Assembly: GCF_900100945.1 (NCBI RefSeq)
Contig: NZ_FNCG01000004.1
Coordinates: 310,001 to 374,000, forward strand
Reading direction: 5' to 3'
Origin: Mucilaginibacter gossypii
Lineage (GTDB): Bacteria > Bacteroidota > Bacteroidia > Sphingobacteriales > Sphingobacteriaceae
Length of the DNA: 64,000 nucleotides
Positions 16,335-24,828 of this stretch are shown piece by piece (position 1 is the first letter of the stretch; every line of letters starts with the position of its first letter). The notes beneath the pieces are model-generated. The model saw nothing but the letters and a program-made list of their open reading frames with translations. It had not been told where the DNA came from and did no database searches. A program made the position numbers and the translations under genes.

Positions 16335-18272
16335 ATGATCATTAAAAATGTTTACTTATTACTTGCCGGACTTTTATTGGCCGGTTTTACTTCATGCAAA
16401 AAGAAAGAAGTTTTGCCGGGCAATTCCGGGAACGTTCCCGGTGATACGGTGGTAAACACCGGAAAGGCGTTGCCGGCTGGTGCAAAAGATGGGGTTACTT
16501 TTATCAATTCGGGTAAATCGGTAATTTTTAACCTGTATGCGCCGGGCAAAAAATCCATATCAGTAATAGGTGATTTTAACGGTTGGGATGTAAATGATAC
16601 CAAGGCCGTGATGAATAACACACCCGATGGCAAACGCTGGTGGGTACAAATTGATAACCTCGATCCCGCTGCTGAATATGGTTATCAGTTTTATATTGAT
16701 AAATCATTGAAGGTAGCTGATCCATATACCGAAAAGGTGCTTGACCCTGATAACGATTCATACATTTCTTCAGATACCTATCCCAACTTAAAAAAGTATC
16801 CAGCCGGGAAAACTACCGGTAATGTAAGCGTTTTTCAGGCCAGTCAGCCTGCGTACAGCTGGAAAAACACCAGCTTTACCCGTCCCGATAAAAAGAACCT
16901 GGTTATTTATGAGTTATTGGTTCGTGATTTTATTGACGCCCATAACTATCAAACCCTTACAGATACGCTGAAGTATCTCTCAAACCTGGGAGTTAATGCT
17001 ATTGAACTGATGCCTTTTAATGAGTTTGAAGGCAATCTTTCATGGGGCTATAATCCGTCTTTTTATTTTGCACCTGATAAATACTACGGTACCAAAAACG
17101 CCTTGAAAGCTTTTATTGATGAGTGCCACTCGCGGGGTATAGCGGTTATCCAGGATATAGTGCTTAATCACTCCTTTGGCCAATCGCCAATGGTACAAAT
17201 GTATTTTAATACAACAGCGGGCAAACCTGCGGCCAACAATCCCTGGTATAATGTGGACCCAACGCATCCTTACAATGTAGGTTACCAGTTTAACCATGAA
17301 AGCGCCGACACTAAATATTTTGTAAAAAACGTGCTCAAATTCTGGATGACGGAGTATAAGATAGATGGTTTTCGCTTCGACCTTTCAAAAGGTTTTACCC
17401 AGGTTAACTATGGCACGTCTGATGCAGCCGTGAACGCATGGAGCCAATATGATGCCAGTCGTGTAGCCATCTGGAAAGATTATAACAACTATATAAAAAG
17501 CATCGATAATAATAACTTCTACGTAATACTGGAACATTTTGCGGCTAACCAGGAAGAAAAAGAACTGGCCGGCGAAGGCATGATGCTTTGGAACAACCTG
17601 AACTATAATGCCAATGAAGCTACTATGGGCTGGCTAACCAACTCCAATTTTCAGGGTTTGTTTTATGATCAGCATACGTTTACGCAGCCGTATAACCTGG
17701 TAGGCTACTTTGAAAGCCATGATGAGGAACGCCTGCAGTTTAAAAATGAAAGCTATGGCAATGCGGTTGGCAGCTACAATGTAAAAGATAAAAACACAGG
17801 TTTGGCGCGCGAAGAAATGGCAGCCGCGTTCCTGTTTTCGGTTCCGGGACCTAAAATGCTGTGGCAGTTTGGGGAGCTTGGTTATGATGTAAGTATTAAC
17901 CAGGGAGGCCGCACCAGCAATAAACCTATCTACTGGAACTATAATACCGACCCTAACAGGAGGCATTTATATGGTGTTTATGCAAAGATGATTAAGATGA
18001 AGGAAAAGAACGCTGTATTTGCCTCAACCAATTATACTTATGATCTTGCCGGTCCCATTAAAACAATCCAACTAAAAGATGCCGGCGCGAATGTTGAGGT
18101 GGTAGGCAATTTTGACGTGGTGCTGCAAACCGGCAGTATCAGCTTCCCGGCTACCGGAACCTGGTATGATAACATTAACAAAACCAGTATAAGTGTAACA
18201 TCATTGCCATATTCCATGACGCTGCAACCCGGCGAATATCATGTTTACAGCAGTGCTCCTTTACAGCAATAA
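16335..18272 (+). CDS. GH13 alpha-amylase-family lipoprotein
   Basis: A 645-residue exported enzyme with a lipobox (GFTSC, Cys about 21). Residues about 50-150 form an N-terminal immunoglobulin-like CBM48/E-set domain (SVIGDFNGWD near 78), typical of branching, debranching and some maltogenic enzymes. The (beta/alpha)8 barrel shows the GH13 regions: DIVLNHS (region I), nucleophile Asp349 in GFRFDLSKG (II), acid Glu400 in VILEHF (III) and Asp463 in ESHDEE (IV). It acts on alpha-glucans such as starch or glycogen; exact linkage use cannot be read. Its presence beside arabinan enzymes is the odd point; it has its own leader and may be functionally separate. Confidence 0.92.
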   Translation: MIIKNVYLLLAGLLLAGFTSCKKKEVLPGNSGNVPGDTVVNTGKALPAGAKDGVTFINSGKSVIFNLYAPGKKSISVIGDFNGWDVNDTKAVMNNTPDGKRWWVQIDNLDPAAEYGYQFYIDKSLKVADPYTEKVLDPDNDSYISSDTYPNLKKYPAGKTTGNVSVFQASQPAYSWKNTSFTRPDKKNLVIYELLVRDFIDAHNYQTLTDTLKYLSNLGVNAIELMPFNEFEGNLSWGYNPSFYFAPDKYYGTKNALKAFIDECHSRGIAVIQDIVLNHSFGQSPMVQMYFNTTAGKPAANNPWYNVDPTHPYNVGYQFNHESADTKYFVKNVLKFWMTEYKIDGFRFDLSKGFTQVNYGTSDAAVNAWSQYDASRVAIWKDYNNYIKSIDNNNFYVILEHFAANQEEKELAGEGMMLWNNLNYNANEATMGWLTNSNFQGLFYDQHTFTQPYNLVGYFESHDEERLQFKNESYGNAVGSYNVKDKNTGLAREEMAAAFLFSVPGPKMLWQFGELGYDVSINQGGRTSNKPIYWNYNTDPNRRHLYGVYAKMIKMKEKNAVFASTNYTYDLAGPIKTIQLKDAGANVEVVGNFDVVLQTGSISFPATGTWYDNINKTSISVTSLPYSMTLQPGEYHVYSSAPLQQ

Positions 18273-18391
18273 CCAGGTTAAAACACTAAGTGTTAAGGCT
18301 TCCGGGAGTTGACAAATGCTGTTTTAAGAGGTAGTTTTTAACAGGAAATTACACTTCTGAAAACTATAAACGTGTAATGGCCTTATTTTTA

Positions 18392-18421
18392 ATTGATTGT
18401 TAATAATTAATGTTACCTTTG
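18392..18421 (+). promoter_or_regulatory. promoter of the cold shock gene
   Basis: TTG at 18393-18395 and a perfect TACCTTTG at 18414-18421, spaced 18 bp, match the Bacteroidota promoter. The start codon follows 21 bp later. Confidence 0.6.
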
Positions 18422-18442
18422 TAGTAATTAAATAAAAATATA

Positions 18443-18631
18443 ATGCAAGGAACAGTAAAATTCTTTAATGAAACCAAAGGTTTCGGATTTATTACACCAA
18501 CTAATGGTGGTGCCGAAGTTTTTGTACACGTCTCAGGCCTGATCGACACTATCCGTGAAAACGATAGCGTTACCTACGATGTAGAGCAAGGCAAAAAAGG
18601 CTTAAATGCGGTAAATGTAAAAGTAGGTTAA
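18443..18631 (+). CDS. cold shock domain protein
   Basis: A 62-residue single OB-fold protein. RNP1 (KGFGFI, about 12-17) and RNP2 (VFVHVS, about 26-31) are intact, so it binds single-stranded RNA/DNA as an RNA chaperone. It is slightly shorter than E. coli CspA (70). It has its own promoter and a strong terminator, so it is monocistronic, as is usual for the family. Confidence 0.95.
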   Translation: MQGTVKFFNETKGFGFITPTNGGAEVFVHVSGLIDTIRENDSVTYDVEQGKKGLNAVNVKVG

Positions 18632-18656
18632 ACTATCAATTATATAAAAATCGTAC

Positions 18657-18690
18657 AGCATCTGTTCAGCAATGGGCAGATGCTTTTTTT
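18657..18690 (+). terminator. rho-independent terminator of the cold shock gene
   Basis: AGCATCTG (18657-18664) pairs with CAGATGCT (18677-18684), followed by seven T. Confidence 0.9.
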
Positions 18691-18696
18691 ATGCAA

Positions 18697-18738
18697 TAAA
18701 AAAAGCCTAACATATGCTATAAAACAGCTCCGTTAGGC
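18697..18738 (-). terminator. rho-independent terminator of hemH
   Basis: Read on the minus strand, GCCTAAC (18738-18732) pairs with GTTAGGC (18711-18705), followed by a T run (A run at 18697-18704). It is placed 28 bp after the hemH stop. Confidence 0.8.
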
Positions 18739-18766
18739 AATAATTATATTCAACAGGGGAGTTTTC

Positions 18767-19786
18767 CTAAGAAGGCTTTACCATCTGCACTAAGGCATCA
18801 ATAAATTTAGGTGCATCATTCAAACTCTCAACCAGTTGCACATGCTCACCGCCGAGAGCTTTAAACTCGTCACCATATTCGGTAGTTACTTCATATACGG
18901 TTTCAAGGCAGTCAGCTACAAAGGCGGGGCAAAATACCAGGAGACGTTTTTTACCTTCGCCGGCCAGTTTGGCTACAATTTCGCTGGTGTAAGGCTGCAC
19001 CCATGGGTCATTGCCCAGGCGCGATTGAAAGCAGATGGTATATTTCTCTTTCGGAATGCCCATTTTTTCAGCTATCAGTCTCGCCGTATGATGTGATTGT
19101 GCCGAATAGCAAAACCTGTTGGCATCAGTAAGCGTTTCGCAGCAGCCGGCCGATTTAAGGCAGTGGTTATGCGTATGGTCTGCTTTAATCAGCTGCCTTT
19201 GCGGCAGTCCGTGAAAGCTAAATAAAACGTGATCGTACGTTTCGGGATTATATTTTTGAGCGTTATCAGCAAAAGTTTCAATCATCAGCTCATTATCGTG
19301 GAAAGAGTTGATGAACGTAATATTTGGCGATGTTGGCCATTTGCCAACAATGTCCATCACCTTTTCATAAACAGACCCGGTACTGGCCGAAGCATATTGC
19401 GGAAACAAAGGGATTACCTGGATACTTTCAACAAGGGCTGCTTTCAGCTTCTCCAAAGCCGACTCGATAGAAGGATTTTGGTAACGCATAGCCAGCTCAA
19501 CCATATAGTCATCGCCAAGGCGCTGTTGTAAAGCCTGCTGTTGTAAAACACTGTAATGTAACAGTGGTGAGCCTGTTTTAGGGTCCCAAATGGCTTGGTA
19601 CAATTTGGCCGATTTAGGTGCCCTGAACGGAACAATAAGGCCTTTGACTAAAAGAGTGCGTGAAATGGCCCCGATATCAATAACCCGCGGATCCATCAAA
19701 AACTCATTCAAATAACGCTTTACATCTGCTGTGCTGGGGCTATCCGGGGTGCCCAGGTTAACCAGTAAAATTCCTTTTTTAGCCAT
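18767..19786 (-). CDS. hemH: ferrochelatase
   Basis: Inserts Fe2+ into protoporphyrin IX, the last step of protoheme synthesis; usually membrane-associated. The frame extends to 19840, but the start at 19786 gives the family N-terminus MAKKGILLVNLGTPDSP. This yields 339 residues, the usual size. The metal-site His is in FSFHGLPQ (about 190) and the partner Glu in CLETVYEV near 270-280. A Cys-rich stretch, CLKSAGCCETL, lies near 210. It is monocistronic, convergent with the cold shock gene, and ends in a clear terminator. Confidence 0.95.
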   Translation of the reverse strand: MAKKGILLVNLGTPDSPSTADVKRYLNEFLMDPRVIDIGAISRTLLVKGLIVPFRAPKSAKLYQAIWDPKTGSPLLHYSVLQQQALQQRLGDDYMVELAMRYQNPSIESALEKLKAALVESIQVIPLFPQYASASTGSVYEKVMDIVGKWPTSPNITFINSFHDNELMIETFADNAQKYNPETYDHVLFSFHGLPQRQLIKADHTHNHCLKSAGCCETLTDANRFCYSAQSHHTARLIAEKMGIPKEKYTICFQSRLGNDPWVQPYTSEIVAKLAGEGKKRLLVFCPAFVADCLETVYEVTTEYGDEFKALGGEHVQLVESLNDAPKFIDALVQMVKPS

Positions 19787-19972
19787 AACTGTAGGCGCAA
19801 AAATAGCAAAAAATGCTCCGTAAGTTATGACGGTGGTCACAATTTACAAATAAATGAGGTGTAAGATAAGTGAATGTTTGAAAGTAGAAATTGAATTTAG
19901 GAATTGTGTTATTTGTTTTTAAGGAGATATGTTGATAAGGAATTTAGCGTATCAGCATTTTTATATGATTAG

Positions 19973-20052
19973 GGCGTTGCCTGCGGCCGGGCTCTACGCT
20001 CATACTGCACGGGCGTTAGTCACAGGCCGGTATCCGCTCCGATCCCTAACGC
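19973..20052 (-). repeat. 80-bp GCGTTAGGGAT repeat, copy 2 (inverted)
   Basis: Reverse-strand copy of the elements at 7889 and 61874: on the minus strand it starts GCGTTAGGGAT and ends AACGCC. Its first bases provide the TAG stop of the ketolase gene (20048-20046). Confidence 0.85.
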
Positions 20053-20732
20053 GGGTTGGATTTAACAACTTTCCACAATCTCCACCATGGTACACCCGGC
20101 GATTCATGGTGCTCATAATGATAACCAAAAAAATAGCAGCTAAAAAATGCAGCCAAATGATTACGGCGCTGGCTCCGGGCAAAGTGCCGGTTATCGTGTT
20201 CGCCTTTATGGGGCTGATATGTACCGAAGTAAAATAACTGTAATGTGCTCAGCAATGATGGTACAACCCAAAACATAATCAGGTTTGGCTGTGGGATCCA
20301 GATCTTCAGGATATTGAATACAACAGCCATCACCACAATTTGCCATATGGACAGGTAATTGCGGATAAATTGTACATACCATGCAAAAAAGCTGCCCTGG
20401 TGATAATCCGGATCTTCATGGGTATGTACGTGGCTATGGTGCTTGTGGTGTTTTGTGTACAATTGGGGGTACCAGAACGAGGCATATAGGAAAGTGCTGA
20501 GGTAACCCACAAAGTTATTTAAGCCCCTATCGGGCGAAACTGTACCATGCATAGCATCGTGAGCGGTGATGAACAGCCCGGTATAAAGGTGCATTTGCAC
20601 CAGCATCAGTACATAAACAAGAGGATTGCTGAAGCTGAAATGCCATTGCATCAGTAATGTAATACTTGTTGCCCAGCAGCCAATTACCAGCGCGGCCACA
20701 AATAAACCAATATTTGATGGACTTTTTTGCAT
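20046..20732 (-). CDS. crtW: CrtW-type beta-carotene ketolase (membrane fatty-acid-desaturase fold)
   Basis: A 228-residue integral membrane di-iron enzyme with four or so hydrophobic segments. The histidine boxes are HDAMH (58-62), HHKHH (95-99) and HYEHH (205-209). The FGTYQPH segment (169-175) followed by NRHFARS is the mark of CrtW ketolases, as opposed to acyl-lipid desaturases or CrtZ hydroxylases. The family adds keto groups at C4/C4' of beta-ionone rings. It is 28 bp downstream of ispH on the same strand and part of a carotenoid-type cluster. The last codons and the stop lie at or within a repeat element, so the C-terminus may have been changed by its insertion. Confidence 0.82.
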   Translation of the reverse strand: MQKSPSNIGLFVAALVIGCWATSITLLMQWHFSFSNPLVYVLMLVQMHLYTGLFITAHDAMHGTVSPDRGLNNFVGYLSTFLYASFWYPQLYTKHHKHHSHVHTHEDPDYHQGSFFAWYVQFIRNYLSIWQIVVMAVVFNILKIWIPQPNLIMFWVVPSLLSTLQLFYFGTYQPHKGEHDNRHFARSQRRNHLAAFFSCYFFGYHYEHHESPGVPWWRLWKVVKSNPR

Positions 20733-20760
20733 GTTACCTATTACAGCAAAAAGCGTGCTG

Positions 20761-21612
20761 TTAAAAGCTTTCTATAGCGGCTTTTACTTTCTGCATCAGC
20801 CACATGGGTGTTGATGTTGCACCGGCAATACCAATGGTATCATTTGGCGCAAACATGTTTTTATCCAGTTCGTCGGTTGAGGATATGAAGTAAGTATTGG
20901 GGTTGTGCTTGCGGCATACTTCATACAATACCTTACCGTTTGATGATTTTTTGCCCGATACAAAAACAATCTTATCAAAGCGCGTTGCAAATTTGGGCAG
21001 GTCTTTATCCCGGTTACTTACCTGACGGCAAATAGTATCATTAGCCTTAAGGTCGTAGCCGCGTGAAATAAGCTCATCTTTAACCGAGTAGAATTTATCC
21101 ATACTCTTGGTGGTTTGGCTATACAGCGTAATGTTGTGCGGCAGTTCTACATTGTCAAGCTCGGCAATATCCTGGAAAACTATTGCTTCATCATTAGTTT
21201 GTCCCTGCAGGCCAATCACTTCTGCATGACCGTGCTTGCCAAAAATCAGGATCTTCTCGTTCGAGTCGTATGAGGTTTTGATGCGGTTTTGCAGTTTAAG
21301 CACTACCGGGCATGAGGCATCAATAAGGGTGATGTTATTCTCTAAAGCCGTACGGTAGGTGTCGGGAGCTTCGCCATGGGCACGGATGAGCACCTTTTCA
21401 TTATGGAGATCTTTAAGCTGGTCGTGTTCAATGATGCGAAGGCCTTTTGCTTTCAGGCGTTCAACCTCTTCGTCATTATGCACAATATCGCCAAGGCAGT
21501 ACAGGTAGCCGTCTTCTTCTAAAATCTCCTCGGCCATATCAATGGCATAAACCACCCCAAAGCAAAAGCCCGAATCCTGGTCAATAGTAACTTTTAACTG
21601 ATAATCTCCCAT
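20761..21612 (-). CDS. ispH: 4-hydroxy-3-methylbut-2-enyl diphosphate reductase
   Basis: Last enzyme of the MEP isoprenoid pathway, making IPP and DMAPP with a [4Fe-4S] cluster. The three cluster cysteines are Cys17 (SGFCFG), Cys101 (DASCPV) and Cys195 (TICRQVSNR); the catalytic Glu131 (HAEVIG) and TT at 167-168 are also present. The 283-residue length is normal. It provides the C5 precursors for carotenoids, and its position inside the carotenoid cluster supports the cluster assignment. Confidence 0.96.
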   Translation of the reverse strand: MGDYQLKVTIDQDSGFCFGVVYAIDMAEEILEEDGYLYCLGDIVHNDEEVERLKAKGLRIIEHDQLKDLHNEKVLIRAHGEAPDTYRTALENNITLIDASCPVVLKLQNRIKTSYDSNEKILIFGKHGHAEVIGLQGQTNDEAIVFQDIAELDNVELPHNITLYSQTTKSMDKFYSVKDELISRGYDLKANDTICRQVSNRDKDLPKFATRFDKIVFVSGKKSSNGKVLYEVCRKHNPNTYFISSTDELDKNMFAPNDTIGIAGATSTPMWLMQKVKAAIESF

Positions 21613-21705
21613 GGTGCTGTAAATTTACGGCAAAAATAACCGTTGATTGTAATGATTGCGTTGATTTTGATGATTATTATATCATTAAATAGTTGATCCC
21701 TTAGC

Positions 21706-22383
21706 TCAATAAACCAAATTCAAAACAGCAAAAAATAAAAACTGCGCAATCAGTAATGTTGGGCCAACAATGCTTTGCCGTTTAAATTTAAACTGCTCAA
21801 ATATAAAAAGCAACAATGCACTCAGCACAAACCAGCAAACATAGTTTTTAAACGGAACGCCAGCATCCAGCCAATGCCAGTAATCAAAATGTATGGCAAT
21901 AGGCTCAATCAGCACATCGAGCAGGGTAAGGATCATAGCTCCTGAAAGTATTCTAACCAATGTACTTTTTAGGCGGCTTCGCTGCAGGGTAATGCCCGCG
22001 GCATAGACCAGCAGGAACCAATTTACCCCGATCATCAAGGGAATTTCAAATAGTTTAATGCCAAGTGTTCTGCCATATTGATAATGCCCGAAGAGCCAAC
22101 CGGTATGTACACCGATGTATTCGGCCATGAAGCCGATGCCGAAGGCGGTCAATGCAAACAGCAGAAACCTGCTGTCGAAATTGTCATAACTATAAATGAT
22201 AATCCCAAGCATCAATAGTAAATGCCATGGTACCAGGGTTATAAATAATACGGTTAATGAGGGGATAATAAAGCCTATCAACCCTACCAGGTGAAACAGG
22301 AAAATAACTATGATACAGATCCTGTTTTTTTTCTGGACAGCATTATCGGATGCTATGGGTTTCAAATTTTTCGCCCTTTCCAC
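21706..22383 (-). CDS. cruF: CruF-like carotenoid biosynthesis membrane protein
   Basis: A 225-residue protein with about seven hydrophobic helices. The stretch EYIGVHTGWLFGHYQYG (about 93-109) and the later conserved LIEPIAIHFDYWHW (about 160-173) are characteristic of the DUF422/CruF carotenoid-biosynthesis family. Characterised CruF members hydrate the 1',2' double bond of acyclic psi-ends. Its 3' neighbour is ispH, and its 5' end overlaps the GT2 gene by 22 bp; CruF and a GT2 (CruG) act one after another in cyanobacterial myxoxanthophyll synthesis, which supports the call. Exact activity is inferred. Confidence 0.72.
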   Translation of the reverse strand: MERAKNLKPIASDNAVQKKNRICIIVIFLFHLVGLIGFIIPSLTVLFITLVPWHLLLMLGIIIYSYDNFDSRFLLFALTAFGIGFMAEYIGVHTGWLFGHYQYGRTLGIKLFEIPLMIGVNWFLLVYAAGITLQRSRLKSTLVRILSGAMILTLLDVLIEPIAIHFDYWHWLDAGVPFKNYVCWFVLSALLLFIFEQFKFKRQSIVGPTLLIAQFLFFAVLNLVY

Positions 22384-23450
22384 ATCGTGGTTTTGGTGAG
22401 ATACCTTTGGATGGATAAAACAGCTACGACAAGCAGGCTAAACATTTGAGCAGGATGTAAAAGGATGTTATACTCCGCTTTTTGACCGGCCGAAAGGGAG
22501 ATCATGATCCGCGTAAGAAAAATAAGGCCTGCGGTAAAAAGTATCAGCGGCATGTTCAGGGTTGTCATGATAATCAGCGGACCGGCAATAGTGATGGTAA
22601 TGTACACCAAAAAACCAATGATGCTGTAGTTAAAAGCCGCCAGGAAATTTTTACTGAACCCATTTATAGCTTCGCCATATCCCCGGTACATACGGCAGCT
22701 GATCATGCCGTTGGCCAGCAGGGCCTCGCCATTATAACGCTCCGCTTTTATGAGGCGCATGATCTCCACGTCTTCCACCACCTTGTTTTTTACCGCTTTG
22801 TGCCATTGGTGTTTATGATAAATGGCAGCATCAAACAACATAAACTGACCGCTGGCGGCCGCTACTGAGGCGTTTTTTAATATATATACCAGGCGTAAAG
22901 GCAGCAGGTTTAGCAATATGAAATGCATGAGAGGCACTACCAGGTTCTCGCCGAGGGTAAGCATGGTTTGATTGCTGAACAGGCTTAATAAACCCAGTTG
23001 GTGCAAATGCATACGGTGCACAGCACTGTTGATAAGGCGGTTACTAACCTGTTCGTCGGCATCCAAAAACAGCAGATATTTACCATCGGCCTGTTTAGCC
23101 ATTTGGTGGCAGGCGTAATTTTTCCCCATCCAGCCATCTGGTAATTTACCTCCCTTTAACACCCTGAAATGAGGGTGCCCGGCGGCAAATTCAGTACAAA
23201 CCTGGTAAGTATCATCGCTTGAATCATCGTCATAAATAATAACCTCGTAGTTGTTATAGTCCTGCCGATGGATGGAATTTAACAGGGTTAATATGTTTTC
23301 GGCCTCGTTACGTGCAGGGACCAGGATAGAAACTTTATCCGAATAATACCGCCCTATATGGGGCAGTTTGGGGTTGGAGATATAATTGAATAGCGTTACC
23401 GCAAACCTGAGTATGATAAAAAAGAGGGTTATTAATATAGCTATGGTCAC
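22362..23450 (-). CDS. GT2 glycosyltransferase, probable carotenoid glycosyltransferase (CruG-like)
   Basis: A 362-residue membrane-bound GT-A glycosyltransferase. An N-terminal transmembrane helix is followed by KVSILVPARNEAENI (about 44-58), the first Asp motif YDDDSSD and a DADEQV metal-binding motif near residue 130. Two or three C-terminal helices anchor it. The absence of a Qxx(R/K)W processive motif fits a single-sugar transfer. The overlap with cruF, and the order acyltransferase-GT-cruF, suggest that it glycosylates the hydroxyl made by CruF. It could instead glycosylate a lipid. Confidence 0.75.
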   Translation of the reverse strand: MTIAILITLFFIILRFAVTLFNYISNPKLPHIGRYYSDKVSILVPARNEAENILTLLNSIHRQDYNNYEVIIYDDDSSDDTYQVCTEFAAGHPHFRVLKGGKLPDGWMGKNYACHQMAKQADGKYLLFLDADEQVSNRLINSAVHRMHLHQLGLLSLFSNQTMLTLGENLVVPLMHFILLNLLPLRLVYILKNASVAAASGQFMLFDAAIYHKHQWHKAVKNKVVEDVEIMRLIKAERYNGEALLANGMISCRMYRGYGEAINGFSKNFLAAFNYSIIGFLVYITITIAGPLIIMTTLNMPLILFTAGLIFLTRIMISLSAGQKAEYNILLHPAQMFSLLVVAVLSIQRYLTKTTMWKGRKI

Positions 23451-23453
23451 TTT

Positions 23454-24080
23454 TTATATATCAAATTCGGTTTGCAGTAATTTGGAGGCTTCATAATGCC
23501 TTTGATAAGCTTCCTGTAATTTACTTATGCTTTTACCGGTGTAATTTTCTGGTTCGCTTTTTAAATAAACGGTTGCCGTTGCCTTTTTATGTTTAAAGTA
23601 CTGAATAAAAGTTGAAGCAAAAACGAGCTGGAAATTCCCATTTGCTTTTTCAATGATCCTCATAACCCCTTTTTCAAAGTTTATGCCGGTAACAAAGTTA
23701 GCATACAGTTTGCCCTGTGGAAATATCAAAACCAAATTTGCCGGATCGGTAAGCAATCCGGCCGCATAGTCAAGGGACTGGATGATACTTTTTGAATCTT
23801 TTTTTACCGAAAAAGCACCGGCAAATTTCAGGAAGCGCTCGCTACGGGCAGTCTCTTCCAGGATCATGACATGTAACTTTTTCTTTAGCAATTTATCGTT
23901 TACGCAGTATAATATCAACCCATCCCAAAAACTAAAGTGGTTGCCTATCAGCAGCACCGATTTATTTTTATCAATTACAATGTCGTTAAACAACAGTTCA
24001 TGAAACGTTTTGCCAACTATCCATTTAACATAGTAATGGACAATACGGGTCATGAAAAAGTTTTCTTTATTGCGGATCAT
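23454..24080 (-). CDS. PlsC-like acyltransferase 1
   Basis: A 208-residue member of the lysophospholipid/glycerol-phosphate acyltransferase family. The catalytic HX4D motif is HFSFWD (about 48-53) and the second motif is FPQGK (about 126-130), where canonical PlsC has FPEG. It may start at 24080 or 24053 (MTRIVHYYV). It ends 3 bp before the GT2 gene and resembles the next gene upstream in length and in both motifs. In green sulfur bacteria an acyltransferase (CruD) esterifies glycosylated carotenoids; this role is inferred from context. Confidence 0.78.
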   Translation of the reverse strand: MIRNKENFFMTRIVHYYVKWIVGKTFHELLFNDIVIDKNKSVLLIGNHFSFWDGLILYCVNDKLLKKKLHVMILEETARSERFLKFAGAFSVKKDSKSIIQSLDYAAGLLTDPANLVLIFPQGKLYANFVTGINFEKGVMRIIEKANGNFQLVFASTFIQYFKHKKATATVYLKSEPENYTGKSISKLQEAYQRHYEASKLLQTEFDI

Positions 24081-24202
24081 ATTTTACACGAATGTATTGC
24101 ATGTCGGCGACAATTTTATCGAATTACACGAAATTTGCTGATGGCTTATCAAATGAAATTAGTGCCAATTCGATATAATTCGAAACATTTGTGCTGATAT
24201 AA

Positions 24203-24826
24203 TTAGTGTTCCATATTGATCTGGTTTTTTAACGCTTGCTGATGTGCGTTATTAATGTTCTCCTTCAACTGCTCAAAACTAAGTTCGCCGGCAACACCTA
24301 AATCAAACAAATGGACATAGGCGCGGGGCTTCAGGCTTTCAAAGTAATCGATCAGGGTACAATGATAAACCACCTGGCAGGGGCCTTTTATCTGTCGCAT
24401 CAGTTTATAAACACCGGTTTCAACACGTATAAATGTTTCATGGTTTGAATAGAGCTCGCCCTGCGGAAATATCACGATAAGATTATCAGGATCATTTAAT
24501 ATCCCGGCCGAGTAACTGAGCGAGTCGAGTATCGCCCTTGACCCCTTTTGAATGGAGTAGGCACCAATGTATCGAAAATAACTATGCTGATCGAACTGGT
24601 CCTGCTGCATCATGATGTAAAATTGCTTTTTGAGATCATAAACAGCTGTCCGGTTAGCAATGAAACCATCCCACCAGCTAAAATGATTGGTCAAAAGCAA
24701 TATTGAATGGCCCGGGCGTGGCTCAAAGGGCTGTACATTAACCTCTTTAAAATTACGGCCGATCCACCATTTTACACAACGGATGAATAATTTACTCCAA
24801 AATTTCTTTTTACGCGAAGGTACCAT
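24203..24826 (-). CDS. PlsC-like acyltransferase 2 (paralogue)
   Basis: A 207-residue paralogue of the adjacent acyltransferase: catalytic HFSWWD (about 47-52) and FPQGE (about 125-129) at nearly the same positions, and the same overall layout (basic N-terminus, SIQKGSRAI segment). The 122 bp between the paralogues hold no gene, only AT-rich DNA with ATTCG-type fragments. It is 2 bp downstream of the hydrolase gene. It probably transfers fatty acyl groups to a carotenoid glycoside or to membrane lipids; which of these cannot be told. Confidence 0.78.
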   Translation of the reverse strand: MVPSRKKKFWSKLFIRCVKWWIGRNFKEVNVQPFEPRPGHSILLLTNHFSWWDGFIANRTAVYDLKKQFYIMMQQDQFDQHSYFRYIGAYSIQKGSRAILDSLSYSAGILNDPDNLIVIFPQGELYSNHETFIRVETGVYKLMRQIKGPCQVVYHCTLIDYFESLKPRAYVHLFDLGVAGELSFEQLKENINNAHQQALKNQINMEH

Positions 24827-24828
24827 GT

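Noticed and set aside
19787..19840. N-terminal extension of hemH
   Set aside because: The 18 extra residues precede the standard MAKKGILLVNLGTP start.
20046..20732. Acyl-lipid desaturase or CrtZ hydroxylase
   Set aside because: The FGTYQPH and NRHFARS segments and the carotenoid-type neighbours fit CrtW ketolase better.
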